From assembly GCA_029289325.1 (NCBI GenBank), contig JARFTV010000038.1, forward strand, positions 1 to 35,227: 35,227 bases of DNA, in the 5' to 3' direction. Made by a program: the position numbers and the translations under genes. The notes under the pieces were generated by a model that worked only from the letters and a program-made list of their open reading frames with translations, searched no databases and was not told the DNA's origin. Position 1 is the stretch's first letter, and each line of letters starts with the position of its first letter. Shown here in pieces: positions 34,901-35,227 of the stretch. This DNA is from Alphaproteobacteria bacterium (lineage in GTDB: Bacteria > Pseudomonadota > Alphaproteobacteria > Rhodobacterales > Rhodobacteraceae).

Positions 34901-35227
34901 AGCTGACCTTCGACGACGAGACCAGCACGGCGACGTCCGCAACAGAGCTTGCGCCGGGGCAGATCGCCATCTTCACCGCCACCTACACGATCGCCCAGGA
35001 GGACATCGACGCCGGCTCGGTCCTCAACACCGCCACGGCCAGGGCCTTGCCTCCGGGCGGCGTTGAGGGTGAGGACGAGGTCACCGGCGAGGACAGCGTG
35101 ACGGTGAACGCGGACCCCTCGCCTGCGCTGACGCTGGTCAAGACCGCCGATGTCGAGGGCTTCGCTGCGGTCGGCGATGAGATCACCTACACCTTCACGG
35201 TGACCAACACCGGCAACGTGACGCTGA
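31957..35227 (+). CDS. Large secreted multi-repeat surface protein (Ig-like and DUF11-type repeats), 3' end outside window
   Basis: Open from the ATG at 31957 to the window end (1090 residues and continuing). Signal peptide MQVNFLLRYLLLVLGLFAFA, cleavage after ANA. Residues about 27-230 form a beta-rich domain (VSYQSFASATGTGNSV...). About 235-335 is a Big_1-like Ig domain (TANPTSILADNTTTSTITVQ). About 337-540 holds two related Ig-like repeats (PPSVKVLDANGNPVSGRTITF; PPSVKVVDQYGNGVPGQTVTF). About 541-820 is a region starting DGNWTSPATWAGGLVP, resembling a G8-type start, followed by Gly/Asn-rich, beta-helix-like sequence. From 827 on are DUF11-type repeats (ALVKTG...NYTFTTENTGNVTL) of about 113-122 residues, the third cut by the window end. 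Likely an adhesin or matrix protein; its secretion route (e.g. type I signal) would be at the missing C-terminus. Confidence 0.85.
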   Translation, partial: MQVNFLLRYLLLVLGLFAFAPGYANAEVSYQSFASATGTGNSVSVNKPTGTATGDLLLLSISFEKGSDVSITATGWTLVRRTDQSTNVGMATYFRVAAADEATSYTFTLTQGPKWSAAIARFTGASVPASPATLQSVGNSSGTSSTSVVAPAITTTGPNAIVLAVYTNKKNSTYTAATGTTERFDVPNTSGLPSLMLATYPQATAASTGTKTATATDSEVWAAQQIALYPIPANAAQSTITANPTSILADNTTTSTITVQLKSAAGATLTTTGQSVFFTTTAGTLSSTSATTTNGVASVTLKGASAGTATVRAYLGTSATDPQIGGSSGVTVTFLSIVNPTITANSALSQSAVVGTAVATPPSVKVLDANGNPVSGRTITFAIASGGGSLTGSSATTGSDGVATLGSWTLGTTAGANTVTASGDNLIGSPITFSATGTAGAAVSLTKLSTDPQTTTINTSVSSPPSVKVVDQYGNGVPGQTVTFAVTSGGGAVTGAVRTTDSNGIATVGSWILGPVAGSNGLTATRAGLTSVTFAATATAGSVFRTVQDGNWTSPATWAGGLVPQTGSDISSNTTITINHVVNYNTGNPIKNRGTIRIQTPLDGGRAQLNVPTNINFENYASGKVYITNAAYTQYRFVNGGSFGTKNSGTFKNIGGYVEVRDSFVEVAQDWVSESGGNRLFIGGCLLTGQNFSATGSGTVDVLHDASLSIGWHGSGNFQFSSGSIDFRGVQIQLAGTSGNFELNSGSATGQVDFITLKNNVTGNTGSGSIKRDGSVSGSGPALSSYWAESAGKLIGTWTPAPVRQDLTSQFYPANCGTYQNFIPAPGIALVKTGTYVDSNADGVVNVGDRINYTFTTENTGNVTLTNVSVTDPKVSAITPATLASLAPGGIATFTATYDITAADITAASVVNTATATGSPPTGPVVTSTDTETTPLAAPAIALVKTGELSGDEITYTFTVTNTGNVTLTALSVEDPLEGLSELTFDDETSTATSATELAPGQIAIFTATYTIAQEDIDAGSVLNTATARALPPGGVEGEDEVTGEDSVTVNADPSPALTLVKTADVEGFAAVGDEITYTFTVTNTGNVTL
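34807..34861 (+). repeat. Direct repeat copy 1 within DUF11-type repeats
   Basis: 55 bp identical to 35173-35227, coding for GDEITYTFTVTNTGNVTL. The copies are 366 bp (122 codons) apart and in frame, so they reflect tandem protein repeats with recently homogenised DNA. Confidence 0.9.
35173..35227 (+). repeat. Direct repeat copy 2 within DUF11-type repeats
   Basis: 55 bp identical to 34807-34861; the identity reaches the last base of the window, so the true repeat is probably longer and more copies may follow. Confidence 0.9.

Overview
The window is GC-rich (roughly 65-70 % over most of its length) and looks like an alphaproteobacterium of the Rhodobacteraceae (Paracoccus/Rhodovulum-like). 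The clues are a sox thiosulfate-oxidation cluster in the Paracoccus arrangement (soxRS divergent from soxVW, then soxXYZABCD), FnrL-type TTGAT-N4-ATCAA boxes, many Tat signal peptides, and dense operons with GTG/TTG starts and 4-nt overlaps. It starts inside katG and ends inside a very large secreted repeat protein.

Layout. (a) 1-7000, stress and detoxification: 3' part of katG; then a leftward run DoxX - YgiD-type dioxygenase - YqjG-type glutathionyl-hydroquinone reductase - SRPBCC membrane protein - zinc alcohol dehydrogenase, with a divergent LysR regulator. The content suggests a quinone/catechol detoxification operon. (b) 7000-10200: a rightward DevBCA-type ABC exporter operon with a perfect FNR-like box 62 bp upstream. 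(c) 10200-15240, cell-surface functions: two divergent paralogous sulfotransferase-like proteins and a TPR + GT2 + RgpF-like glycosyltransferase. (d) 15240-16460: a small secreted protein and a glutathione S-transferase.

(e) 16464-26319 is the sox region. soxT, soxR and soxS read left. soxV, soxW, soxX, soxY, soxZ, soxA, soxB, soxC and soxD read right. It contains all the periplasmic components for complete oxidation of thiosulfate to sulfate: the SoxXA cytochrome loads sulfur onto SoxYZ, SoxB hydrolyses off sulfate, and SoxCD oxidises the sulfane sulfur. SoxV with SoxS and SoxW supplies reductant across the membrane. Both known SoxR target positions (soxS-soxV and soxW-soxX gaps) hold AT-rich islands with ATAG/CTAT inverted half-sites. 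soxE and soxF are absent; a Tat-exported metallo-beta-lactamase-fold protein (SoxH/SoxG-like) and an exported DUF302 protein follow soxD.

(f) 27986-31130 is a leftward set of accessory genes: ArsR regulator, ArsP/DUF318-type permease, two-Cys mini-thioredoxin, OsmC protein, and a second YeeE/YedE (SoxT-like) transporter. Two near-identical FNR-like boxes lie 50-52 bp upstream of the ArsR gene and of the YeeE gene. This looks like a reactive-sulfur or oxyanion handling module tied to the sox cluster and is the least described part of the window.

(g) 31130-35227 is lower in GC and accessory in character: a decayed IS3-type orfA remnant, a stretch with at most one doubtful small gene, then a large secreted protein built of Ig-like, beta-helix-like and DUF11-type repeats that runs off the end within an exact 55-bp repeat. 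No tRNA, rRNA or CRISPR array was seen.
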